Origin: Streptomyces blattellae
GTDB lineage: Bacteria > Actinomycetota > Actinomycetes > Streptomycetales > Streptomycetaceae
Assembly: GCF_009709555.1 (NCBI RefSeq)
Contig: NZ_WJBG01000248.1
Span: forward strand, 25,620-89,619
Length of the DNA: 64,000 nucleotides
Direction of reading: 5' to 3'
A model generated the notes under the pieces. It was not told the DNA's origin. It was given only the letters and a program-made list of their open reading frames with translations, and searched no databases. This document shows, piece after piece, positions 1-7,937 of this stretch. The first letter of the stretch is position 1. Each line of letters opens with the position of its first letter. Position numbers and translations under genes: made by a program.

Positions 1-298
1 AATCGTTTCAAGTAAGCGCTTGCTGGCACAAGGTACGAAGGGGTTGAGGGTGCGTCAATGATTCGCACAGGAATTTCTCGCAGCCGTGAGTGGCGAACAG
101 GCGGCGTTCGGACGGGAGTTGACGCGGCGGGCTGGGCGACGGCGCAGGTGAGGGGCGTGCGGTCGGTCGGCCGAACGGAAGTGGCCTGTCGCACGGATGC
201 GGCGGGCAACCGAACACCGCTCAGCGGGCGGAGTCGGAAGCGGCCCGCCGGGCAAGCTCGTCACGCGCGCCGCAGCCGCCCGGATGCGCGCATACGAC
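1..298. other. No gene recognised
   Basis: No open frame here has a convincing start or protein-like composition. The open frames on both strands are Arg/Pro/Ala-rich shadows typical of GC-rich non-coding DNA. The stretch may be the 3' flank of whatever lies left of the window. Confidence 0.5.
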
Positions 299-332
299 GG
301 CGGCCCGCCTGCTCTCTCGCAGACGGGCCGCC
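299..332 (-). terminator. Hairpin terminator behind tRNA-Val(CAC)
   Basis: Inverted repeat GGCGGCCCG-C-CTGC / GCAG-A-CGGGCCGCC with a 6-nt loop and one C/A mismatch. It begins 9 bp past the 3' end of the tRNA on the minus strand. It has no strong U-run, which is common for Streptomyces terminators. Confidence 0.65.
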
Positions 333-340
333 GGTCCCGG

Positions 341-412
341 TGGGCGATACTGGGTTCGAACCAGTGACCTCTTCGGTGTGAACGAAGCGCTCTCCCACTG
401 AGCTAATCGCCC
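341..412 (-). tRNA. tRNA-Val (CAC)
   Basis: Seen on the minus strand: acceptor stem GGGCGAT paired with ATCGCCC, discriminator A, D-arm AGCTCAGTGGGAGAGC, anticodon stem CTTCG/CGAAG around loop TTCACAC (anticodon CAC, decoding GUG), and a T-arm with GGTTCGAACC. No CCA is encoded. The body is nearly the same as the three tRNA-Val(GAC) genes at 7.2-7.5 kb, so this is a fourth valine tRNA of the same family. Confidence 0.95.
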
Positions 413-490
413 GGGCGCAGGAAGAACATTACCCCATGTCAGGGGGTGCCTGTGACCTGCGACGAGCGGCCACCGCACCCCGTGCGGCGA

Positions 491-943
491 TCACTGGTTT
501 TCGATGTTCCAGGGCATCGTGATGCCGAACCTCACCAGGTAGATACCGAGGATCACCCCGATGATCACGAGAGTGATCGCCGTCAGGATGATGTTGCGAC
601 GCCGCACCTTCGGGTCGAGCGCGCGTTGTGTCGCCTCGGTGACCTTGCGTTTGGTCCAGCGGAGCACCAGCTGAGCCCAGACGAACTCGGTCGCCCAGAT
701 CGCCATGCCGCCGAAGATGATCACCCAGCCCGGTCCGGGCAGGGGCAGCAGGATGATGCCCACGACCACGACCGCGAGGCCGATGGCGAAGATCAAGAAC
801 TGCCAGCTCAGGAGCAGCAGCCGGTGCTTCCTGATGAACTCCGGTGCCCTTGAGCCGAGCGACTGCCCGCTCTTCGCTCCGCCCGCCCTGGTCTCGTCCG
901 CGGCCATGGCGACTTCGCCTGGCTCGTCACTCCCCGTGCTCAT
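491..943 (-). CDS. PGPGW / TIGR02611-type small membrane protein
   Basis: About 150 residues. A charged N-terminal stretch is followed by a hydrophobic hairpin around the signature PLPGPGW, the hallmark of the putative transmembrane PGPGW family (TIGR02611 group in actinobacteria). A basic loop (RWTKRKV) and a final membrane helix (about 22 hydrophobic residues) follow. The ATG at 943 is preferred, with GGTAGGG upstream; a GTG at 976 in the same frame is possible. The family has no established biochemical role. It sits alone between tRNA-Val and the divergent ssgB. The membrane location and family are well supported; the function is unknown. Confidence 0.85.
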   Translation of the reverse strand: MSTGSDEPGEVAMAADETRAGGAKSGQSLGSRAPEFIRKHRLLLLSWQFLIFAIGLAVVVVGIILLPLPGPGWVIIFGGMAIWATEFVWAQLVLRWTKRKVTEATQRALDPKVRRRNIILTAITLVIIGVILGIYLVRFGITMPWNIENQ

Positions 944-1134
944 ACGGCCAAACCCTACCGGAGAGATACCCGTCACCGGAATGGAGGTACCTCACGAACA
1001 GGTTCTCGGCCGGAAGAGTTACGTAAAGGCACGCAAAACACTCAGAGGGGTTTACAACGGCACCGTAGGTGGCATGTCGATTTCGCCGACGTGCGAATCC
1101 CCGAGCGCACACTGAGCGAAAGGCCCTGGCGCTT

Positions 1135-1548
1135 ATGAACACCACGGTCAGCTGCGAGCTGCACCTGCGCCTCGTTGTGTCGAGCGAGTCCTCCCTGCCT
1201 GTCCCCGCAGGCCTGCGGTATGACACGGCCGACCCCTACGCCGTGCACGCCACCTTCCACACCGGTGCCGAGGAGACCGTCGAATGGGTGTTCGCCCGCG
1301 ACCTTCTCGCGGAGGGCCTCCACCGGCCCACGGGCACCGGCGACGTCCGCGTCTGGCCGTCGCGCAGTCACGGCCAGGGGGTCGTCTGCATCGCCCTGAG
1401 CTCTCCGGAGGGCGAGGCCCTGCTGGAGGCCCCGGCAAGGGCCCTGGAGTCCTTTCTGAAGCGCACGGATGCGGCTGTGCCACCCGGTACCGAGCATCGG
1501 CACTTCGATCTCGATCAGGAGCTCTCGCACATCCTGGCGGAAAGCTAG
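1135..1548 (+). CDS. ssgB: Sporulation-specific cell division protein SsgB
   Basis: 137 residues, the usual SsgB length. The sequence (MNTTVSCELHLRLV at the N-terminus, FDLDQELSHILAES at the C-terminus) is essentially the canonical SsgB of Streptomyces, the most conserved SsgA-like protein. In established work SsgB recruits and tethers FtsZ, with SsgA, to mark septum sites in aerial hyphae. The ATG at 1135 follows a GAAAGG ribosome site; an upstream in-frame extension to 1069 lacks one. The gene is monocistronic and ends at a perfect 21-bp hairpin. No ambiguity about identity. Confidence 0.97.
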   Translation: MNTTVSCELHLRLVVSSESSLPVPAGLRYDTADPYAVHATFHTGAEETVEWVFARDLLAEGLHRPTGTGDVRVWPSRSHGQGVVCIALSSPEGEALLEAPARALESFLKRTDAAVPPGTEHRHFDLDQELSHILAES

Positions 1549-1620
1549 GGCGAGGCTCCCGCCAAGCCGCCCGGCGCCGTCGACTCGGGGTGACGGCTCG
1601 GGCCAAGACAACCGCATATC

Positions 1621-1667
1621 GCATACAGCGGCACCGCCCGGCGCGTCCGGGCGGTGCCGCTGTATGC
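1621..1667 (+). terminator. Perfect 21-bp hairpin terminator after ssgB
   Basis: The arms at 1621-1641 and 1647-1667 are exact reverse complements with a 5-nt loop (CGCGT). They sit 72 bp past the ssgB stop and before the next gene on the same strand, so they insulate ssgB from the CGNR gene. Confidence 0.85.
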
Positions 1668-1777
1668 GTTGTACGGGGTCCCGGGGCCGTCACTCCGCTT
1701 CGGCGGGGGTCGGTCAGCCATTACCATCGGCCTGCATCGGCGGGCGTCTGCCCGACCCCCAGGCCAGGGAGCGAAAC

Positions 1778-2338
1778 GTGCTGATCACCCACGACACCCG
1801 GTGCTCGCTGGACACCGTGGTGGATCTGGTGAACACCGCGGCGGAGGACGATGCGACGCCGGACGGGCTGCCGGATGTCGCCGCTCTCGAGGGTTTCGTA
1901 CGAAAGCACGAAATCAGTGACATCGGGGTGCTCTCGGAGTTCGATCTCTCCGCAGTGCGGAAGATCCGCAGCCGGTTCGCGGGGATCTTCGCGGCACCGG
2001 ATGCGCGGGCCGCGGCCGGGATGATCAATGACCTGGTCGCCGCCGCGGGCACGACGCCCCGGCTCACCGACCACGACGGCTACGACTGGCACGTGCACTA
2101 CTTCGCCCCCGGCGCCTCCGTCGCCGATCACCTGGCGGCCGACTGCGGGATGGCGCTGGCCTTCTTCGTGGTGGCGGGGGAGCAGGAGCGGCTACGGCGG
2201 TGCGAGGCGCCCGACTGCCGGCACGCCTTCGTCGACCTCTCCCGCAACCGCTCCCGGCGCTACTGCGACAGCCGCACCTGCGGCAACCGTCTTCATGTCG
2301 CCGCGTATCGGGCACGGCGGAAAGAGGCTGCGGGCTGA
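1778..2338 (+). CDS. CGNR zinc-finger (ABATE-type) protein
   Basis: 186 residues. The N-terminal two thirds match the ABATE-like region seen in this family (residues 1-130). The C-terminus carries the zinc finger: CEAPDCRHAF, then YCDSRTCGNR, giving the four cysteines and the CGNR signature. These proteins are presumed stress-responsive transcription regulators, but no target is known. The GTG at 1778 is chosen because AGGGAG lies about 7 bp upstream. The ssgB hairpin precedes it and a 250-bp spacer without a gene follows. Family assignment is firm; the role is inferred. Confidence 0.85.
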   Translation: MLITHDTRCSLDTVVDLVNTAAEDDATPDGLPDVAALEGFVRKHEISDIGVLSEFDLSAVRKIRSRFAGIFAAPDARAAAGMINDLVAAAGTTPRLTDHDGYDWHVHYFAPGASVADHLAADCGMALAFFVVAGEQERLRRCEAPDCRHAFVDLSRNRSRRYCDSRTCGNRLHVAAYRARRKEAAG

Positions 2339-2589
2339 GAGCGGGGGAGCACGCTCCGGCTGCCCGAATCAGCGATCGACCTCCAGCGGATGCCCAGGCG
2401 GCGCGTGATGCGCCCAGCGAGCCGATGCCCGACGGAAACGGTGGTCGGCCTCCGTGCACGTTCCGGCGGGGTGTGTCGCCCCCACGGATTCAGCGCACCG
2501 GACGGACAGCGCTGCGAGCGGGCAGCCATGCGGGCGGACAGCGATGCGACGTGGCCCCGGCGGGTGGCGCCGGGGACCACGGGTACGGC

Positions 2590-2742
2590 TCACAGCAACA
2601 GCAGGTCGTGCAACGCGGCCGTGAGCAGTAGACACCCGATCACCGCAAGGAAGATCATCAGCGGTGGCTGGGAAAGGGCGAAGAGGCATCCGCGCGGCTC
2701 GTCCTGCGGCGGCGCGGCCTCGCTCTGTGTCGTGTCCAGCAT
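2590..2742 (-). CDS. Small single-span membrane protein (50 aa)
   Basis: A short minus-strand frame from ATG 2742 to TGA 2590. The N-terminal half is polar and acidic (TTQSEAAPPQDEPRG). The C-terminal half is one hydrophobic helix (PLMIFLAVIGCLLLTAALHD) ending in LLLL. This amphipathic layout is unlike the Arg/Pro-rich frames around it and looks like a real tail-anchored or single-pass protein. No good Shine-Dalgarno is visible (GCGAG directly before ATG), so the start could differ. The function is unknown. Confidence 0.55.
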   Translation of the reverse strand: MLDTTQSEAAPPQDEPRGCLFALSQPPLMIFLAVIGCLLLTAALHDLLLL

Positions 2743-2896
2743 CTCGCGGCGATGATGGCGCAGGTGATGGCCCCGGCGCGATCAGCACGCCCGGAATGTA
2801 CGGGAGTTCGCCGGATTCCGTGACGGCCGGTTCAGACCGTGATCGTTTCTGGCTGCGCGCCGGTCGACTGTGTCGTTTCAGTCCGGCAGGCCGCCG

Positions 2897-3340
2897 TCAT
2901 ATGCCGTGCTTCTTCAGGATGGCCTCGATGTCACTGAAGTCGTCCGCCTTGTCGGCACGGGGTGCGGTCGCGGGGCGGGTCGTCGAGCGGGACGCCGGGC
3001 CCAGGGAGGGCGCCGAGGCCGCCGGCGCCAAGGCGTCACTCTGTGCGGACCGGGCGGCGGCCTTGCGCTCCTTGCGAGTGCCGCCGCGGCGGCGCTCCAC
3101 CGCGCGCGTCCCCGCGAACAGCACCCAGGACGCACCGAGCACGCCGAAGCCCGCCCAGGCCGTCGGACTGAACGCGGTGTCGGCGACCCAGTCGACGACC
3201 CCGGTCATCACCAGGCCGAGCGGCACGAGGGAGTAGGCCGCGATGCGGGTGGCCGCGAGGAAACGCTTGCGGTACGCCGTGACCGCCGCGATGCCCAGGC
3301 CTGCCGCGGCGACGGCGGAACAGACGGTCTCGGCAATCAT
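2897..3340 (-). CDS. Conserved two-span membrane protein
   Basis: 147 residues from ATG 3340, preceded by GGAGG at 5 bp. Two to three hydrophobic segments lie in the first 75 residues (ETVCSAVAAAGLGIAAVTAY, SLVPLGLVMTGVVDWV, AWAGFGVLGASWVLFAG). A basic RRR..RKERKAA junction and an Ala/Pro/Arg-rich cytoplasmic tail follow. The last 16 residues (DDFSDIEAILKKHGI) form a conserved-looking amphipathic C-terminal helix. I do not recognise a named family. It is divergent from the DsbA-like gene with about 200 bp between their starts. Confidence 0.8.
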   Translation of the reverse strand: MIAETVCSAVAAAGLGIAAVTAYRKRFLAATRIAAYSLVPLGLVMTGVVDWVADTAFSPTAWAGFGVLGASWVLFAGTRAVERRRGGTRKERKAAARSAQSDALAPAASAPSLGPASRSTTRPATAPRADKADDFSDIEAILKKHGI

Positions 3341-3538
3341 CCGGCCTCCAGGCAGGGCTCGGTCGGGCACTTCGTACCTTCCATCCTGCACCGTCCGACC
3401 CCCGGCGTGCCATGGTCCGGGCGGACATCGGGGACATCTCCGGGTCGCCTCCTCCAAAAGTGCCGGCCGATGCCGCACGGCCCCGCGGCGTACGGGAGCC
3501 GATTGGGTCGTCCGCGCCGGGGCTGGGAGACTGTGACC

Positions 3539-4057
3539 ATGAGCGACTCCCCCTCCCCCGCCGCCACACCCGTTCTCGACGTGTGGTGCGAGCTGCAGTG
3601 CCCGGACTGCCGTGGCGCACTGGACGATCTCCGCGCCCTGCGAGCCCGCTACGGCGACCGGCTGGAGCTGCGGTTGCGCCACTTCCCGCTGGAGAAGCAC
3701 AAGCACGCCTTCGCCGCCGCGCAGGCCGCCGAGGAGGCGTTGGAGCAGGGGCAGGGCTGGCCGTACGTCGAAGCGGTCCTGGCCCGGGTCGAGGAGCTGG
3801 ACCGCGAGGGAGAACCCTTCCTGGTCGAGATCGCGCGTGAACTCGGTCTCGACGCGGAGGAGTTGGATACCGCCCTGATCGACGGCCGGCACATCCTGAT
3901 CGTCGACGCCGACCAGGCCGAGGGCAAGGCGATCGGCGTGACCGGCACGCCGACGTATGTCATCGGCGGTGAGCGGCTGGACGGGAGCAGGAGTCAGGAA
4001 GGGCTGCGCGAGCGCATCGAGGAGACCGCGGACCGGCTGCTCGCCGAGGGGGCCTGA
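3539..4057 (+). CDS. DsbA-family thioredoxin-fold oxidoreductase
   Basis: 172 residues. A thioredoxin-like start (VLDVWCELQCPDC) places a CxxC (CPDC) at residues 21-24. An all-helical insertion follows, then the cis-proline motif GTPTYVIGG near residue 140. This is the layout of the DsbA/FrnE-like group. There is no signal peptide, so a cytoplasmic disulfide oxidoreductase or isomerase-like role is likely. The ATG at 3539 has GGGAGA about 9 bp upstream; a GTG two codons earlier is possible. It converges with the acetyltransferase gene that follows. Confidence 0.85.
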   Translation: MSDSPSPAATPVLDVWCELQCPDCRGALDDLRALRARYGDRLELRLRHFPLEKHKHAFAAAQAAEEALEQGQGWPYVEAVLARVEELDREGEPFLVEIARELGLDAEELDTALIDGRHILIVDADQAEGKAIGVTGTPTYVIGGERLDGSRSQEGLRERIEETADRLLAEGA

Positions 4058-4079
4058 GCCACGGGCTGACCACAGGGGC

Positions 4080-4904
4080 TTACAACAATGGCTTGTACAG
4101 GGCGTACAGCGTCGTCTCGTAGCCGAGTGACTCGTACAAGCGCTCGGCCGGGATGTTGCCCGCGTGCACGTTGAGTTCGACGGCACGCCGCCCGGCGGCG
4201 ATCGCCTGGCTCTCCGCGAGCAGCATCAGCGTACGGCCGTGTCCGTGTCCGCGGTGGGCCGCCACGGCCTCGACGTCGAAGACGAACGCCTTGCCGTCCT
4301 GAAGGGCGATCCACAGGGTGCCCACGCCCACACCTTCGTGCTCCAGCACGCTGAACAGCATGTTCTCGGTGGTCAGGCCCTGTGGCAGGAGCTTCTCGTG
4401 ATCGCGCCGCGACTTGGCGTACGCCTCGGCCTCGGGCATACCCCGCTCGGTCCACATGCGCGCGTACCGCTCGGCCTCGTGCTCGTGCCACGATTCGAAC
4501 TCGGCCTCCGTCATGGACCGCGCCCGGCTGTCGGCGGGCAGTTCGGGCGGCGGGTCGCCGAGTTGCTTCCGCATGCCGCGGTTGCGCAGGACGTAGCCGA
4601 GCGCCTGGAAGAGCCGAAGCGCCGCTCCGGCGTCGGCGGGGACGCCCGTCTCGATCTGCTTGCAGCCCCAGCCGCGCGCCACCTCCTCCGCGGCGAGTGC
4701 GGCCACCGTCGCCCGGCCGCGCCGCCGGTCCGGCTCCTCGATACGCAGATCCAGGATGCGGGCCACCGTGTCACCGAAGGAGGGAGAGGTGCCAAGGCGC
4801 AGCCCGCCCACGGGACGGCTGTTCACGCACACCTGGTAGCGGCGTGAGCGCGTCCCGTCCGCGTGGTACTGAAGCGGCTCGGTCGGCCGCAGGGTCGTGG
4901 TCAT
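4080..4904 (-). CDS. Tandem-domain GNAT acetyltransferase
   Basis: 274 residues with two GNAT folds. The first (about residues 10-115) has RIEEPDRRRGRATVAAL as a degenerate acetyl-CoA loop. The second (about 140-274) has VAAHRGHGHGRTLML and ends with the typical N..A..LYESLGYE helix. Such duplicated GNATs usually keep activity in one half only; the second looks more canonical (R/Q-x-x-G-x-G/A = RGHGHG). The substrate is unknown. The start is ATG 4904. It lies 37 bp downstream of the pabC stop and could be co-transcribed with the folate genes. Confidence 0.85.
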   Translation of the reverse strand: MTTTLRPTEPLQYHADGTRSRRYQVCVNSRPVGGLRLGTSPSFGDTVARILDLRIEEPDRRRGRATVAALAAEEVARGWGCKQIETGVPADAGAALRLFQALGYVLRNRGMRKQLGDPPPELPADSRARSMTEAEFESWHEHEAERYARMWTERGMPEAEAYAKSRRDHEKLLPQGLTTENMLFSVLEHEGVGVGTLWIALQDGKAFVFDVEAVAAHRGHGHGRTLMLLAESQAIAAGRRAVELNVHAGNIPAERLYESLGYETTLYALYKPLL

Positions 4905-4941
4905 CAAGGGTGTTCTACCCGCCGGGGCCGACCAGGTCAGC

Positions 4942-5772
4942 TCATTTTCCGAGGGGATCGACGTCGGCCCGGGACCGCTCGTCGAAGATCCGCATCGCCT
5001 TGGCCGTCACCGGACCGGGCACGCCCGCGAACAGCCGGTCGTCGACCCGGTGCACGGCTTGGACGTCCCGCAGGGTGGACGTCAGGAAGACCTCGTCGGC
5101 CCGTTCCACGACGTCCAGCGGCAGGTCGGTCTCCTTCGCCCCGGTCCACTCGATCGTCAGCGCGCGCGTGATGCCCGCGAGGCAGCCGGAGGCGAGCGGC
5201 GGGGTGTGGATCTCGCCGTCCAGGACGACGAAGACGTTCGACCCGGTGCCTTCGCAGAGTTGCCCGACCGTGTTGCCGAACAGCGCTTCGGAGGCGCCCT
5301 GTTGGCGTGCGCGGGCGAGCGCGACGACGTTCTCGGCGTACGAGGTCGTCTTCAGGCCGGTGAGCGCGCCGCGCTCGTTGCGGGTCCACGGCACGGTGAC
5401 GACCGCCGTGGAGTCGGGGCGCCGGGTGGTCTCACCGAGGGCGACCACCAGGGTCGGTCCGTGTTCGCCGCGGTCGGAGCCGAGCGGTCCGTGACCGCCG
5501 GTACAGGTGATGCGCAGCCGGCCGAGCGGCATCGGATTCGCGTCGAGGACGGCGGCGCAGGCACGTCGTACCTCGTCGTGGTCCGGGTCGGGCAGGCCCA
5601 GGCCGCGGGCGGAGCGGGTCAGCCGGTCGAGGTGGCGGGTGAGCGCGAAGGGCTTGCCGTCGGCCGCCTTCACCGTCTCGAAGATGCCGTCGCCCACGGT
5701 CAGGCCGTGGTCGAAGACGGAGACACGGGCGGCCTCGATGTCCTGCAGACCGCCGTCGAGCCAAAGCTTCAC
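4942..5772 (-). CDS. pabC: 4-amino-4-deoxychorismate lyase-like class IV aminotransferase
   Basis: 276 residues of a fold-type IV PLP enzyme. The N-terminus is LWLDGGL, DHGLTVGDGIFET follows at 21-33, the PLP lysine is in GLKTTSYAEN (K141), and EGTGSNVFV and LTSTLRDV appear further on. With pabB immediately upstream the natural reading is PabC, which splits aminodeoxychorismate into p-aminobenzoate and pyruvate. The GTG at 5772 follows GAGGTAG. A D-amino-acid or branched-chain aminotransferase cannot be excluded by motif alone. The two genes lie 52 bp apart in one operon. Confidence 0.85.
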   Translation of the reverse strand: MKLWLDGGLQDIEAARVSVFDHGLTVGDGIFETVKAADGKPFALTRHLDRLTRSARGLGLPDPDHDEVRRACAAVLDANPMPLGRLRITCTGGHGPLGSDRGEHGPTLVVALGETTRRPDSTAVVTVPWTRNERGALTGLKTTSYAENVVALARARQQGASEALFGNTVGQLCEGTGSNVFVVLDGEIHTPPLASGCLAGITRALTIEWTGAKETDLPLDVVERADEVFLTSTLRDVQAVHRVDDRLFAGVPGPVTAKAMRIFDERSRADVDPLGK

Positions 5773-5824
5773 TGGTTCTACCTCGCAAGCATGCGCACGT
5801 GTCTGGTCAGCCGGGGCCGGCGCG

Positions 5825-6865
5825 TCAGACTCCCGCTCCACTGTCCTCGTACGTTCCCGACGCTACCGCGAGCAGCCGGGACGCCTTCAGTTCGGTCTCC
5901 CGCCACTCCCCCTCCGGGTCGGAACCCCAGGTGATGCCGGCGCCCGTGCCGAAGCGCAGGACGCCCTCCGGCCGGTCGATCCAGAAGGTACGGATGCCGA
6001 CGGCCAGCTCGCCTCTCCCCCGGTCGGCGTCGACCCAGCCGATGCCTCCGCAGTACGGCCCCCTGGGCACCGTTTCCAGCGCGTCGATGATCCTCAGCGC
6101 ACTCGACTTGGGCGCCCCGGTGACCGAGCCGGGCGGGAAGGCGGCGGCGAGCAGCTCCGGCCAGCCGGCGCCGGCGCGCAGCTCACCGCGGACGATGGAG
6201 ACGAGATGCACCAGGCCGGGATGGATCTCGACGGCACACAGATCGGGCACGGTCACGGTTCCGGTGCCGCAGACACGCCCGAGGTCGTTGCGCACCAGGT
6301 CCACGATCATCACGTTCTCTGCGTAGTCCTTCTCCAGGAGGTCCGCCTCGGTGCGTCCGGTGCCCTTGATCGGGCCGGACTCGACGACCCGGCCGTACCG
6401 GCGCAGGAAGAGTTCCGGCGAGGCCGTGGCTATCTCCACCCCGTGGGCGGGCAGCCGGATCGTTCCTGCATACGGTGCCGGATTGCCCCGGGCCAGCAGC
6501 GCGGTGAGCGCGTCCACGTCGGCGTCGGGCGAAACGGGGGCGGAGAGCACACGGCAGAGGTTCGCCTGGTAGACCTCGCCGGCCGCGATGTACTCGCGGA
6601 CACGCCGGACGCCTGCCATGTACGCGGCGCGATCGAGGGACGACGTCCAGTCACGGGTCGCCGGTCCGCGCCACCGGCTCGGCACGGGGGCGGGCACGCG
6701 CTCGTGCCGTACATCGGCGAAGCGGGCGCAGGTCAGCCCGCCCTCGAAGTCCGCACAAACGGCCCAGAACCCGGCGGAGTCGAGAGCCGCGGGGTCGCTG
6801 GTGACATCGAGGAGGCCGGTGGCGACGCGGTCGCCGAAACGCGCGAGAGGCAGCAGGTCGGGCAC
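5825..6865 (-). CDS. pabB: Aminodeoxychorismate synthase component I-like (chorismate-binding)
   Basis: 346 residues in the chorismate-binding domain layout: YQANLCRVLS near 125, GPIKGTGRT..D (the PIKGT signature), LEKDYAENVMIVDLVRNDLGRV, PGSVTGAPK, and a final FGTGAGITWGSDPEGEWRET. The PIKGT lysine supports PabB rather than anthranilate synthase TrpE (PIAGT). It adds ammonia to chorismate with a PabA glutaminase, which is not encoded nearby. The GTG at 6865 is the likely start, although no strong ribosome site precedes it. The divergent tRNA promoter lies upstream. Confidence 0.88.
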   Translation of the reverse strand: MPDLLPLARFGDRVATGLLDVTSDPAALDSAGFWAVCADFEGGLTCARFADVRHERVPAPVPSRWRGPATRDWTSSLDRAAYMAGVRRVREYIAAGEVYQANLCRVLSAPVSPDADVDALTALLARGNPAPYAGTIRLPAHGVEIATASPELFLRRYGRVVESGPIKGTGRTEADLLEKDYAENVMIVDLVRNDLGRVCGTGTVTVPDLCAVEIHPGLVHLVSIVRGELRAGAGWPELLAAAFPPGSVTGAPKSSALRIIDALETVPRGPYCGGIGWVDADRGRGELAVGIRTFWIDRPEGVLRFGTGAGITWGSDPEGEWRETELKASRLLAVASGTYEDSGAGV

Positions 6866-6973
6866 GCAGTCGAGTCTATGGCGGGTCTCCCGCAGGTGGC
6901 CTGGCCATGTCGCTTCGGCTGCCCGGCCAGGTCCGCGGGCATGTGCAGCGCAGCACGCTGCACAAACGCGTTT

Positions 6974-7001
6974 TTGTACTGGCACCGGAATCCGCTAGAG
7001 T
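6974..7001 (+). promoter_or_regulatory. Promoter of the Gly-Cys-Val tRNA cluster
   Basis: TTGTAC at 6974-6979 and TAGAGT at 6996-7001 are separated by 16 bp, a good housekeeping sigma-70-type pair. They end about 40 bp before the first tRNA. Confidence 0.6.
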
Positions 7002-7042
7002 TCAACTCGTCGCCGGGCCGCGGGAGCGGAACGAAACGACAA

Positions 7043-7115
7043 GCGGACGTAGCTCAGTTGGTAGAGCGCAACCTTGCCAAGGTTGAGGTCGCGAGTTCGA
7101 GCCTCGTCGTCCGCT
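7043..7115 (+). tRNA. tRNA-Gly (GCC)
   Basis: Acceptor GCGGACG/CGTCCGC, discriminator U, D-arm AGCTCAGTTGGTAGAGC, anticodon stem CAACC/GGTTG around TTGCCAA (GCC), and a T-arm with GAGTTCGAGCCTC. First gene of a five-tRNA cluster. Confidence 0.97.
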
Positions 7116-7154
7116 CGAAGGAACAGGGGGTCCGCCCGGACCCCCTACACTCCT

Positions 7155-7228
7155 GGTGGAGTGGCCGAGAGGCGAGGCAACGGCCTGCAAAGCCGTCTAC
7201 ACGGGTTCAAATCCCGTCTCCACCTCCA
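7155..7228 (+). tRNA. tRNA-Cys (GCA), CCA encoded
   Basis: Acceptor GGTGGAG/CTCCACC, discriminator U and genomically encoded CCA (7226-7228). The anticodon loop CTGCAAA gives GCA, and the T-arm has GGGTTCAAATCCC. U73 is the known identity base for cysteinyl-tRNA synthetase. It is the only tRNA of this cluster with an encoded CCA. Confidence 0.97.
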
Positions 7229-7229
7229 A

Positions 7230-7301
7230 GGACGATTAGCTCAGCGGGAGAGCGCTTCCCTGACACGGAAGAGGTCACTGGTTCAATCCCAGTATCGTCC
7301 A
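7230..7301 (+). tRNA. tRNA-Val (GAC), copy 1
   Basis: Acceptor GGACGAT/ATCGTCC, discriminator A, anticodon stem CTTCC/GGAAG around CTGACAC (GAC). It starts 1 bp after the encoded CCA of tRNA-Cys, so processing of the two must be closely coordinated. Confidence 0.97.
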
Positions 7302-7335
7302 CTGGATCTGCCGCTCGTGGGCACGATCCGGACCC

Positions 7336-7407
7336 GCGCGATTAGCTCAGCGGGAGAGCGCTTCCCTGACACGGAAGAGGTCACTGGTTCAATCCCAGTA
7401 TCGCGCA
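7336..7407 (+). tRNA. tRNA-Val (GAC), copy 2 with altered acceptor stem
   Basis: The internal sequence is the same as in copies 1 and 3, but the acceptor is GCGCGAT/ATCGCGC. Positions 2-71 and 3-70 are changed on both sides with pairing kept. Confidence 0.96.
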
Positions 7408-7441
7408 CGCAAGATCCACAGCCTCCGGGTTGTGATCCCGA

Positions 7442-7513
7442 GGACGATTAGCTCAGCGGGAGAGCGCTTCCCTGACACGGAAGAGGTCACTGGTTCAATC
7501 CCAGTATCGTCCA
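7442..7513 (+). tRNA. tRNA-Val (GAC), copy 3
   Basis: Acceptor GGACGAT/ATCGTCC, anticodon GAC. The body looks identical to copy 1. Last gene of the cluster, followed 6 bp later by a strong hairpin. Confidence 0.97.
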
Positions 7514-7519
7514 CACGTC

Positions 7520-7554
7520 GAAGCCCCCGGCCGTCTCGTACGGCCGGGGGCTTC
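7520..7554 (+). terminator. Terminator of the tRNA cluster
   Basis: A perfect 15-bp stem (7520-7534 with 7540-7554, core CCCCCGGCCG) and a 5-nt loop CTCGT, just after the last tRNA-Val. It also lies beyond the stop of the convergent zf-TFIIB gene, so it may serve both strands. Confidence 0.9.
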
Positions 7555-7566
7555 ATCGTGGTCCGG

Positions 7567-7857
7567 TCAGCTGGAGAACAGCATGTGGCCGAAGCTCTTG
7601 TGACGCTTGTGGCCGTAGTGACCGCCGTGGTGGCCGCCGCCGTGCGGGGCGCCCCAGGCGGGCGCCTGCGGGGCGGGATACGCCTGTGGGGCCGGCGGGG
7701 GCGGTGGGGCGGGCTGGGACCACTGGGACTCCACGCGGGACAACGCCTCCAGCTCGCCGTAGTCGAGAAAGATTCCGCGGCACCCGCTGCACTGCTCGAT
7801 CTGGACGCCGTTGCGGTTGTACGTGTGCATCGGCGCATGGCACTTCGGACACTGCAT
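7567..7857 (-). CDS. zf-TFIIB domain protein with His/Gly/Pro-rich tail
   Basis: 96 residues. Residues 1-40 form the zf-TFIIB zinc ribbon: CPKCHAPM, then QCSGCRGIFLDYGELEAL, with two CxxC pairs. The remainder is low complexity: a Pro/Ala run, then a Gly/His-rich stretch (HGGGHHGGHYGHKRHK) that could bind metal. The ATG at 7857 is preceded by GAGGAG about 12 bp upstream. The family is widespread but uncharacterised; a DNA or metal-binding role is inference. It is separated by 80 bp from the APH gene upstream on the same strand. Confidence 0.85.
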   Translation of the reverse strand: MQCPKCHAPMHTYNRNGVQIEQCSGCRGIFLDYGELEALSRVESQWSQPAPPPPPAPQAYPAPQAPAWGAPHGGGHHGGHYGHKRHKSFGHMLFSS

Positions 7858-7937
7858 GGTCGGCTCAACTCCTCGCCGGTCGGTCCTGCTTCGTGTTTCG
7901 CCAGGACAGACTCTGTCCGGCTGCGGTCGGTTGCACA

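Noticed and set aside
5507..7345. A 600-codon plus-strand frame across pabC, pabB and the tRNAs
   Set aside because: It runs through tRNA genes and opposite well-supported folate genes.
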